Positions 1 to 5,668 of a stretch of 7,627 nucleotides of DNA are shown in pieces. The notes beneath the pieces were generated by a model. It was not told where the DNA came from. It made no database searches and worked only from the letters and a program-made list of their open reading frames with translations. The first letter of the stretch is position 1, and the number at the start of each line of letters is the position of its first letter. The translations under genes and the position numbers were made by a program. Origin of the DNA: CAZGTQ01 sp964528575 (GTDB lineage Bacteria; Planctomycetota; UBA1135; GCA-002686595); NCBI GenBank assembly GCA_964528575.1, contig CAZGTQ010000400.1, positions 1 to 7,627 of the forward strand, written 5' to 3'.

Positions 1-398
1 GCGAGCGCGCGCAGCGGCGCCGGCGCGCGGTCGTACGCGAGGTCGAGGTCGCCGCCGAACACGCGCGCGGCGAGCGGGAGGCGGCGCGCGCGGCACGCGA
101 GCGCGACGAGCGGGCCCGCGCGCAGGAAGGCGCCGGCGGACGCGTTGAAGAGCACCGCGTCGAAGCGGCCGCCGCGCGCGAGCAGCGTCACGAGCAGCTT
201 GGCGAGCGCGCCGAGGCCCACGAGCGCGCGCAGCGGAGCGGCGCGGTGCGCGTGCGGCCGAGCTGTGTCGAAGACCTCGAGCGCGAGGCCGTCGTCGCGC
301 GCGAGGTCGCGCACGAGGTGCGCGAACGAGACCTTGGTGCCGCCGACGACGTCGCGCGGCGTCGGCAGCGGGCCGATCGCGAGCAGGCGCGTCTTCAT
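1..398 (-). CDS. Glycosyltransferase, GT4-like N-terminal domain (3' end cut off by window edge)
   Basis: Only the first 132 residues are visible; the gene continues beyond base 1. The start MKTRLLAIGPLPTP followed by VGGTKVSF (about residues 18-25) has the look of the N-terminal Rossmann half of a GT-B glycosyltransferase of family GT4, where a glycine-rich loop sits near the acceptor site. A later FGGDLDLAY stretch (residues 114-122) resembles the GT4 region after the fourth or fifth strand. The nucleotide-sugar binding C-terminal half, which would identify the donor, is outside the window. The ATG at 398 is supported by a GAGGTGG Shine-Dalgarno 4-5 bases upstream and by an ATGA overlap with the stop of the upstream amidotransferase gene, so the two should be co-translated. 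The likely role is adding a sugar to a lipid-linked polysaccharide repeat unit on the cytoplasmic face. Family is fairly sure; substrate is unknown. Confidence 0.75.
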   Translation of the reverse strand, partial: MKTRLLAIGPLPTPRDVVGGTKVSFAHLVRDLARDDGLALEVFDTARPHAHRAAPLRALVGLGALAKLLVTLLARGGRFDAVLFNASAGAFLRAGPLVALACRARRLPLAARVFGGDLDLAYDRAPAPLRAL

Positions 399-2314
399 GC
401 CGCCACCTCGAAGCGCTCCATCCAGCGCCCGACGAGCGCGAGCGTCCACGCGCGCGCGGCCGCGCCCTGCGCGCTCGTCCGGCCCGGGTCCGCGTGCGCG
501 CGGCGGCCGCGCTCGAGCACGCCGGCGAGCGCGCGCGCGTCGAACAGCTCCGCGGCGCGCGAGCGCGGCCCCAGCAGATCGTGCGCGAGCTCCCAGAACT
601 CGGCGCCCAGCCAGGCCGACAGCGGCAGCGTGAACCCCTGCTTCTCGTGCTCGTACACCGCCGCCGGCAGGCGGTCGCGCCCGGCCGCGCGCAGACAGCG
701 CTTGCCCTCGGCGCCGCGCATCTTGTGCTCGAGCGGCAGGCGCGCCGCGAGCGCGACGATGCGCCGGTCGAGCAGCGGCACGCGCACCTCGAGGCTCGCG
801 GCCATGCTCATCCGGTCGACCTTCGCGAGGATCGCGGCCGGCAGGTACGTGCGCGCGAGCACGGCGAGCGTGAACTCCTCCGGCGACAGCCCGTCGAGCT
901 CAGCGCCCGCGTCGGGTAGCCACGCGCGCAGCGTCGCGTCCGCGCGCGCGCCGACGAGCTCGGCCGCCTCGTCGTGCGACCACAGGCTCATCAGGCGCCG
1001 CACCTGCTCGAGCGGCTCGAAAAACGTCAGGTCGAGCCCCTTGCGCGCCCGCCGCACGCGCGTCGCGACGCCGCCGCGCGCGAACGGCGCGAAGCCGGCG
1101 AGCACCGCCTGGCCGGCACGCCGCACGAGGCGCGGCGTGCGCTCGCCGACGCGCCGTACGCGCGCCGCCCAGCGCACATGGTCGTAGCCGCCGAACAGCT
1201 CGTCGCCGCCGTCGCCCGACAGCGCGACCTTGACGTGCTCGCGCGCGAGGCGCGACACGACGAGCGTCGGGATGCACGACAGGTCGGTGAGCGGCTGGCC
1301 GACGTGGTCGACGATCGTGTCGAAGAGCGCGACGTCGAAGCCGTCGCGCTCGACGCGCACCTCGTGGTGCGCGGTGCCGAGGTGGCGCGCGACCGCGCGT
1401 GCGAGCGCGCTCTCGTCGTACGCGGGGTCGTCGAAGCCGACGCTGAAGCTCGCGATCGGCCCGTCGCTCGCCGCCGCCGCGTACGCCGCGACGGTGCTCG
1501 AATCGATGCCGCCCGAGAGGAATACGCCGACGGGCACGTCCGCGACGAGCTGCGAGCGCACGGTCTCGTCGAGCAGGCGGCGCAGTTCGGCGACCGCCTC
1601 GTCCTCGTCCGCGATCGGCTCCGCGCTTCGCGCGGCGTCCGCGTAGCGGCGCACCGTGATCGCGCCGTCGCGCCACGTCAACAGATGTCCCGGCGGGAGC
1701 TGGCGCACGCCTGCGAACATCGTCCACGGGTCGACGACGCACCGGTCGACGAGCAGCATCGCGAGCGAGCTGCGGTCGACGACGCGCGGCACGGCCGGAT
1801 GCGCGAGCAGCGCTCCGAGCTCGGAGGCGAACACGAGGTCGCCGCCGGGCGTCGCGTACCAGAACAGCGGCTTGATGCCGATCGGGTCGCGCGCGAGGTG
1901 CACCGTGCGCTCGTCGCGATCCACGATCGCGAACGCGAACATCCCGTTGAGGTCGTCGAGCGCGCGCTCGCCCCGCGCCGCCCACGCGCGCAGGAGCACC
2001 TCGGTGTCCGAGTCGGTCCGAAAGCGCGCGCCCTGCGCCTCGAGCCGCGCGCGCAGCGCGCGGAAGTCGTACAGCTCGCCGTTGTAGACGAGCGTCGTGC
2101 GCCCGTCCTCGGTGCTCATCGGCTGCGCGCCGTTCGAGAGGTCGACGATCGCGAGGCGGCGCATACCGACCTGCGCGCAGCCCGCGTCGTGGACGCCGCC
2201 CGAGTCGGGCCCGCGGTGCACGAGCGCCGCGCTCATCCGCTCGACGACGCTCGTTCCGCACGCTGCCGCGCCCGTTGCGCCGGAGCGCAGCGCCTGTCCG
2301 ACGATCCCGCACAT
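395..2314 (-). CDS. asnB: Glutamine-dependent asparagine synthase-type amidotransferase
   Basis: The 639-residue product has both AsnB domains. The N-terminal class II glutaminase domain begins MCGIVGQ with the nucleophile Cys2 exposed after Met removal. It also carries HRGPD (33-37), RRLAIVDL (52-59), YNGE (77-80) and SDTE (102-105), the expected glutamine-binding elements. The synthetase domain has the ATP-pyrophosphatase P-loop SGGIDSS at 267-273, a second SGDGGDELFGGY motif at 366-377, and EVRVPLLD near the C-terminal part. All key residues are present, so it should hydrolyse glutamine, pass ammonia through the interior and amidate an adenylated carboxylate. The length (639) is nearer to the amidotransferases of exopolysaccharide loci than to E. 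coli AsnB (about 554). Placed between a flippase and a glycosyltransferase, it may amidate a sugar acid or other carboxylate in the polysaccharide rather than make free asparagine; that is inference. The start overlaps the flippase stop (TGATG) and the stop overlaps the next gene (ATGA). Confidence 0.93.
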   Translation of the reverse strand: MCGIVGQALRSGATGAAACGTSVVERMSAALVHRGPDSGGVHDAGCAQVGMRRLAIVDLSNGAQPMSTEDGRTTLVYNGELYDFRALRARLEAQGARFRTDSDTEVLLRAWAARGERALDDLNGMFAFAIVDRDERTVHLARDPIGIKPLFWYATPGGDLVFASELGALLAHPAVPRVVDRSSLAMLLVDRCVVDPWTMFAGVRQLPPGHLLTWRDGAITVRRYADAARSAEPIADEDEAVAELRRLLDETVRSQLVADVPVGVFLSGGIDSSTVAAYAAAASDGPIASFSVGFDDPAYDESALARAVARHLGTAHHEVRVERDGFDVALFDTIVDHVGQPLTDLSCIPTLVVSRLAREHVKVALSGDGGDELFGGYDHVRWAARVRRVGERTPRLVRRAGQAVLAGFAPFARGGVATRVRRARKGLDLTFFEPLEQVRRLMSLWSHDEAAELVGARADATLRAWLPDAGAELDGLSPEEFTLAVLARTYLPAAILAKVDRMSMAASLEVRVPLLDRRIVALAARLPLEHKMRGAEGKRCLRAAGRDRLPAAVYEHEKQGFTLPLSAWLGAEFWELAHDLLGPRSRAAELFDARALAGVLERGRRAHADPGRTSAQGAAARAWTLALVGRWMERFEVAA

Positions 2315-3675
2315 CAGACGAGCCCCGCGCCGGACAGCTCGTGGGCGCCGAGGCCGACGAGCGCGAGGACCATCGCGGCGAGCGCGGCGACGCGCCAGCG
2401 CGGGAGCACGGAGGCGTCGAGGCGGCGCACCTCGACGACGACGAGCGCGAGCTCGGCGAGTCGGCCGCACAGGTACGCGGCGAGCGCGCCCCGCACGCCG
2501 TATGAGGGGATCGCGGCGACGGCGACGCTCGCGCAGACGACGGCCGCGACGAAGTACGCGCGGCGGTGCGTGCGCCAGTCGCCGCACGCGCGCTGCCACG
2601 GCGTGATCAGGAAGCCGAACAGATGCACGAAGACCGCGACGAGCACGAGGACCATGACGTCGCTCGCGCCGGCGAAGCGCGGACCGAGCAGGAGCGCGAC
2701 GAGCTCCTCGTGGAACGCGATCGCGCACGCGAGCGCGGCGAAGTAGGCGAGCGCGATCCACGACGACGCGCGCACGAAGCGGCGCGCCGCTTCCGCGTGG
2801 CCCTGTTCGGCGAGCACGCGCGACAGCGCCGGTAGCAGGATCGTCCCGAGCGCCGTGCTGACGATGTTGATCTTGACGACGACGTCGACCTGCGCCGCGT
2901 ACCGGCCGAACGTCTCTTCGTCGACGTGGCGCTGCAGGAGCACACGGTCGACGCCGACGACGACAGCGGACGCGAGGGCGAAGAGCGCGACGTCCGTGCA
3001 CGCGGCGCGGTGGCGCGCGAGCAGCGCGAACGCGGAGCGTCGCGGCGCGGGCGGCGCGCTCGTGGGCGGCGCGAGTCGGCGCAGCGCGACGAGGATCGCG
3101 AGGTTCGCTCCGGCGAACGCGACGACCCACGCGTGCCGTCCGAGCGGATGGAACGACGCGGCGAGCACGAGAAGCAGCGCGAGCGTCCAGAAGCCGTTGC
3201 GCACCGCTCCCGCGGTCCCGACGCGGCCGCAGGCGGCGAGCGCGGCGTACGGCGGCGAGGCGAGCGCGTGCAGCGCGACGGCCGCGGCGAGGCCCGCCGC
3301 GACGAGCGGCGTGAAGGCGAACAGGCCGACGCCGAGCGCGAGCGGCGCGAGCACGAGCGCGCCGGCGAGCGCGAGCGGACGCAGGTCGCCGGTCGCGCGG
3401 TCGCGCGCGAGCTCGCGCACGAGCACGGGGCGCACCGGATCGAGGTTCGAGAGCAGGCCGAGCGCGAGCACGAAGAGCGAGAGGCGGCCGTAGCCCGCCG
3501 GACCGAGGTTGCGCGCGAGGACCGGCAAACACGCGAGGCCGACGAGGCCGACGACGAGGTGGCTCCCCAGCAGCGAGGAGAGGTTGCCCAGCGCTCCGCC
3601 CGGGGCGCCGAGCGCCGCGGGAGCGGGCGCCGAGCCCTCGGGCGCCCCCAGGGCGCCCACCGAAGCCGTGCGCAT
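2314..3675 (-). CDS. Polysaccharide (Wzx/RfbX-type) flippase, MOP superfamily
   Basis: This 453-residue protein is strongly hydrophobic, with roughly 12-14 candidate membrane segments spread from about residue 34 to 444. Near the N-terminus it has RNLGPAGYGRLSL (residues 55-67), the conserved stretch of Wzx O-unit and polysaccharide exporters (a typical form is LG...YG). A buried charged stretch around 264-270 (DVVVKIN) and LLPALSRV (280-287) also fits this family. Wzx proteins flip undecaprenyl-pyrophosphate-linked repeat units across the inner membrane. I chose the ATG at 3675 because GGAAGGAAGAG lies about 3-5 bases upstream. An in-frame ATG at 3795 would add 40 Arg/Glu-rich residues, has no Shine-Dalgarno and would use up most of the divergent promoter region. 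Residues 1-30 are Ala/Gly/Pro-rich and probably cytoplasmic. It is the first gene of the minus-strand operon, and its stop shares one base with the asnB-type start. Confidence 0.87.
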   Translation of the reverse strand: MRTASVGALGAPEGSAPAPAALGAPGGALGNLSSLLGSHLVVGLVGLACLPVLARNLGPAGYGRLSLFVLALGLLSNLDPVRPVLVRELARDRATGDLRPLALAGALVLAPLALGVGLFAFTPLVAAGLAAAVALHALASPPYAALAACGRVGTAGAVRNGFWTLALLLVLAASFHPLGRHAWVVAFAGANLAILVALRRLAPPTSAPPAPRRSAFALLARHRAACTDVALFALASAVVVGVDRVLLQRHVDEETFGRYAAQVDVVVKINIVSTALGTILLPALSRVLAEQGHAEAARRFVRASSWIALAYFAALACAIAFHEELVALLLGPRFAGASDVMVLVLVAVFVHLFGFLITPWQRACGDWRTHRRAYFVAAVVCASVAVAAIPSYGVRGALAAYLCGRLAELALVVVEVRRLDASVLPRWRVAALAAMVLALVGLGAHELSGAGLV

Positions 3676-3851
3676 CTGCTCTTCCTTCCGGGCCGCGCGT
3701 CCGGCGCGGGACACGCGCTCCTTCGGCAGGAACCGCTCTTCGCTTGAGGCCCGGGGGCGCTCGGGCGGAGGGCGTCTCGCCCTCGAGATCTTCATCGAAC
3801 GACCACGCCGAGCCGCTCATCCTGCGGCGCGCTCGCGCCGATAGGCCCGTC
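3676..3851. promoter_or_regulatory. Divergent intergenic region between flippase and sugar transferase
   Basis: These 176 bases separate two divergently read polysaccharide genes, so promoters for both arms should lie here. The leftward gene has a purine-rich Shine-Dalgarno at its edge (the complement of CTCTTCCTTCC at about 3679-3689). I found no convincing sigma-70 -35/-10 pair and no sigma-54 -24/-12 pair in either direction; the region is too GC-rich for AT-rich boxes to stand out. The only clear internal structure is the inverted repeat listed separately at 3768-3784. The call rests on gene orientation, not on a recognised promoter motif. Confidence 0.5.
3768..3784. repeat. Perfect 7-bp inverted repeat with 3-base loop in the divergent region
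   Basis: GAGGGCG (3768-3774) is followed by TCT and then CGCCCTC (3778-3784), giving seven uninterrupted base pairs around a 3-base loop. It lies a little to the right of the midpoint of the divergent intergenic region, about 67 bases before the sugar transferase ATG. As DNA it could be an operator half-site pair. As RNA from the plus strand it could be a small hairpin in the leader. No T-run follows, so it is not a typical terminator. In sequence this GC-rich, chance inverted repeats of this size are common. Confidence 0.35.
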
Positions 3852-4670
3852 ATGCCGGTTCCCACCCGCCAACGTCCCGTGCCGGAGAGAGACGTCGGCG
3901 AGCGCGCCGCGCGCGCGGCCGAGATTCGCGTGCTCGAGCGCGTCGTGTCGCCCGAGACGTTCGAGCACCTCTGCGACTGGGACGCGGCGCTGCCCGCGCG
4001 CTGGTACGTGCGCCGCGGCCGCCGCTGCGTCGACCTCGCGCTCCTCGCGCTGGTCCTGCCGCTCGCGCTCGTGCCGCTCGCCCTCGTCGCGCTCGCGAAC
4101 CTCGCTGCGTTCCGCGACCCGCGCAAAGTCCTCTACGTCCAGCCGCGCGTCGGCTGGCGCGGCCGCATCTTCCGCATCTACAAGTTCCGCACGATGCGCG
4201 ACGTGCCGGTGGGCGCGGCCGAGTCGGCCACGGCATCCGCCATGGCCTCGTGGTCGAGCGGAGCGGACCGCGCGCGCGTCACCCGCCTGGGGCGCCTGCT
4301 GCGCAACACGCACCTCGACGAGCTCCCGCAGCTCCTCAACGTCGTGCGCGGCGAGATGAGCTTCATCGGCCCGCGCCCGGAGATGGTCGAGGTCGAGGCG
4401 TGGGCGAGCGAGCACGTGCCCGGCTTCTCGCGCCGGCTCGCGATCCGCCCCGGCGTCACCGGCTGGGCACAGATCACGCAGGGCTACACCGGCATGTGCG
4501 TCCACGCCTACCGCGAGAAGCTGGCGGCGAACGAGCGCTATCTGCGCGAGGCGTCGCCGGCGAAGGATCTCGAGATCGTCGTGCGCACGGCGCTGTGGAT
4601 GCTGCGCGGCCGCGGCTGGGGCTGGCGCAGCCAGGCCGCAGCGAGCGCGGATCGAAGTGCGGATGGGTGA
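3852..4670 (+). CDS. Undecaprenyl-phosphate sugar phosphotransferase (bacterial sugar transferase family)
   Basis: The 272-residue product matches the catalytic core of monotopic phosphoglycosyl transferases (the PglC/WcaJ/WbaP core). These enzymes move a sugar phosphate from a nucleotide sugar to undecaprenyl phosphate and so start repeat-unit synthesis. A single hydrophobic stretch at about 59-86 would be the re-entrant membrane helix, after a basic RRGRR patch. Next come VGWRGRIFRIYKFRTM (100-115), TRLGRLLRNTHLDELPQ (144-160) with the catalytic Asp156-Glu157 dyad, GEMSFIGPRP (167-176) and PGVTGWAQI (200-208). The four-helix N-terminal domain of WbaP/WcaJ is absent; a roughly 55-residue soluble leader takes its place. 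I chose the ATG at 3852. A TTG at 3744 would add 36 low-complexity residues. No strong Shine-Dalgarno precedes 3852, so the start is the weakest point. The gene is divergent from the flippase operon and surely serves the same polysaccharide. The sugar transferred cannot be read from the sequence. Confidence 0.92.
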   Translation: MPVPTRQRPVPERDVGERAARAAEIRVLERVVSPETFEHLCDWDAALPARWYVRRGRRCVDLALLALVLPLALVPLALVALANLAAFRDPRKVLYVQPRVGWRGRIFRIYKFRTMRDVPVGAAESATASAMASWSSGADRARVTRLGRLLRNTHLDELPQLLNVVRGEMSFIGPRPEMVEVEAWASEHVPGFSRRLAIRPGVTGWAQITQGYTGMCVHAYREKLAANERYLREASPAKDLEIVVRTALWMLRGRGWGWRSQAAASADRSADG

Positions 4671-4698
4671 ACTTCGGAGGAGGTGAAGTGCGGAGGGG
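4654..4698 (+). repeat. Degenerate tandem repeat, three units of 15-16 bp, across the sugar transferase stop
   Basis: Three 14-base cores start at 4654, 4669 and 4685: GAAGTGCGGATGGG, GAACTTCGGAGGAG and GAAGTGCGGAGGGG. The first and third differ at one position in fourteen; the second differs from the third at three. The first unit encodes the last codons of the sugar transferase, whose TGA is at 4668-4670, and the other two lie just after it. The pattern looks like local duplication followed by drift. Each unit carries a Shine-Dalgarno-like GGAGG or GGATG, but no believable gene starts here. Function, if any, is unknown. Confidence 0.5.
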
Positions 4699-4733
4699 TA
4701 CGGTGGCGGGGACCGAGCCGCACCCCCCCGCGT

Positions 4734-4757
4734 CTCCGACGGCGTAGGCCGGCGGAG
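4734..4757 (+). terminator. Possible GC-rich hairpin terminator after the sugar transferase
   Basis: CTCCGACGG (4734-4742) can pair with CCGGCGGAG (4749-4757) around a 6-base loop, with one internal mismatch (A4739 against G4752). It lies about 64 bases after the sugar transferase stop. There is no downstream T-run, so it is at best a non-canonical terminator. A competing small hairpin (GGAG/CTCC, 4754-4764) overlaps it. I list it because the neighbouring genes look functionally unrelated and some transcript end is expected here. Confidence 0.2.
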
Positions 4758-4906
4758 GGTCTCCCACGAAGATCGCGTCCGTCTCGATTCTGGCACCCGC
4801 GCGGCGAAATAGGAAGTTGCAACAGGGCGTCGAAGCCGCCCTCGCGAGCTCCGCGGGCTGGCGCGCGCGCGGCCGATCGGGTTCCGTAGGGGAGGTACGC
4901 CACCCC

Positions 4907-4913
4907 AAGGAGG
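4907..4913 (+). promoter_or_regulatory. Strong Shine-Dalgarno for the P460-type lipoprotein
   Basis: AAGGAGG is close to a full anti-16S match. It is 8 bases before an in-frame GTG (4922) and 11 bases before the adjacent ATG (4925). Spacing slightly favours GTG and codon preference favours ATG; the choice changes the protein by one residue. Either way it rules out the longer in-frame ATG at 4817. Confidence 0.75.
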
Positions 4914-4924
4914 ACCCGTCCGTG

Positions 4925-5668
4925 ATGTCCGACCCTCTCCGCGCGAGCGCCGCCGCGGCCGCGTTCGTTCTCGCCGCCGCCTGCGTCGCGGGCTCGCCCG
5001 AGCCCGCGGGCGACGTCGCGCTCGCCCCCGCGTCGGCCGAGCCCGCCCCCGAAGGCGCGCTCTTCCACGACGACCTGCGGGCGATCGCGGCGCAGTACCG
5101 GGGCTACGGCCGGCTCGACGACGAGGGGCGTTGGGCGCCCTTGTTGTGCCGGTTGCCGCGCACGGGCGAGGCGCGGGAGAGCGACGCGGACGCGGGGGCG
5201 CACGGGCGCAAGCTGTACACGCTGTACGTCCAGGACCCGCTCGCGTATGCCGCGGTCGTGCCGCCGGCCTGGGAAGAGCCGCTCGTGCTCGACGGCTGGG
5301 ACCAGGTGATCGTGAAGGAGTCGTGGGTCCCGGCGCCCTGGGACGGCGATCTGCAGGCTTGGGAGCGCTGGAACCGCGACGAGAGCTGGGGGCCGAGCGG
5401 CCTGCGGCCGGCGCGGCGCGGCGGCGCGTTCTGGAAGGCGGACGAGCTGTTCGCGCTCTTCGTGATGGCGCGCACGAACCCGGCCGCGCCGGGCACCGAC
5501 GAGGGCTGGATCTACGGGATCGTCTCGCCCGAGGGCGAGGTGCGCGCGGCCGGGCGCGTGGACGCTTGCATCGGCTGCCACGCGTCGGCGCCGCGCGGGC
5601 GGCTGTTCGGGCCGCCGGATCTGCCGGACTACGTGCCGCTGGCGGCGCAAGCCGAGGGGGACCGGTGA
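4925..5668 (+). CDS. Cytochrome P460-like c-type haem lipoprotein
   Basis: The 247-residue product starts with a short signal, a hydrophobic Ala-rich stretch (9-19) and Cys20 in a lipobox-like AAAC context (Leu at -4 is not ideal), so it is probably a lipoprotein facing the periplasm. A Pro/Ala-rich linker (about 22-44) leads to a folded domain. The haem site is near the C-terminus: CIGCH, Cys215, Cys218 and His219, after TDEGWIYGIVSPEG (191-204). A C-terminal CxxCH after a Gly-Trp strand, with an upstream VIVKESW strand (128-134) like the PxGTxIxK region of P460, is the layout of the cytochrome P460/c'-beta group. In characterised P460 a lysine cross-links to the haem; Lys131 and Lys171 are candidates, but I cannot assign one. 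The aromatic DFVF-like tail seen after CxxCH in classical P460 is replaced by a Pro/Gly-rich end. Known members oxidise hydroxylamine or bind NO; the substrate here is unknown. The stop overlaps the peptidase GTG start. Confidence 0.72.
   Translation: MSDPLRASAAAAAFVLAAACVAGSPEPAGDVALAPASAEPAPEGALFHDDLRAIAAQYRGYGRLDDEGRWAPLLCRLPRTGEARESDADAGAHGRKLYTLYVQDPLAYAAVVPPAWEEPLVLDGWDQVIVKESWVPAPWDGDLQAWERWNRDESWGPSGLRPARRGGAFWKADELFALFVMARTNPAAPGTDEGWIYGIVSPEGEVRAAGRVDACIGCHASAPRGRLFGPPDLPDYVPLAAQAEGDR

Larger units (their letters stand above)
4671..4924. other. Non-coding gap between the polysaccharide locus and the P460/peptidase block
   Basis: These 254 bases carry no gene I can support. The plus-strand open frames crossing it are Arg/Pro-rich and resemble no protein family. 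From left to right it holds the two downstream repeat units (to 4698), then GC-rich inverted repeats, including GTGCGG (4688-4693) facing CCGCAC (4718-4723) and a longer hairpin at 4734-4757. Next is a slightly less GC-rich stretch around 4770-4820 with the 8-base palindrome GTTGCAAC (4813-4820), and last the Shine-Dalgarno site at 4907-4913. The less GC-rich stretch is the best place for the promoter of the downstream pair, but I could not define boxes. TGGCAC (4791-4796) and TTGCA (4814-4818) recall sigma-54 elements but lie far too far apart. Confidence 0.55.

Noticed and set aside
974..2746. 590-codon plus-strand open frame opposite the amidotransferase and flippase
   Set aside because: It is an antisense shadow caused by GC-rich third positions; its translation is low-complexity Arg/Ala/Glu and it crosses the junction of two real genes.
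3744..3851. N-terminal extension of the sugar transferase from TTG at 3744
   Set aside because: The added 36 residues are unlike the family, overlap the inverted repeat and probable promoter zone, and have no Shine-Dalgarno.
395..4126. A single 1243-codon minus-strand open frame covering the amidotransferase and reading on through the flippase
   Set aside because: Only the last 639 codons match a protein family. The upstream part is Arg/Ala/Pro-rich shadow translation of the flippase, which has its own start, Shine-Dalgarno and TGATG junction in another frame.
4791..4818. TGGCAC and TTGCA as a sigma-54 promoter
   Set aside because: The gap between them is about 17 bases; sigma-54 promoters need roughly 5 between these elements.
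4683..4889. Small 68-residue plus-strand frame starting GTG after a GGAGGAG
   Set aside because: The Shine-Dalgarno-like bases abut the GTG with no spacing and come from the tandem repeat. The product is Arg/Pro-rich with no recognisable feature.
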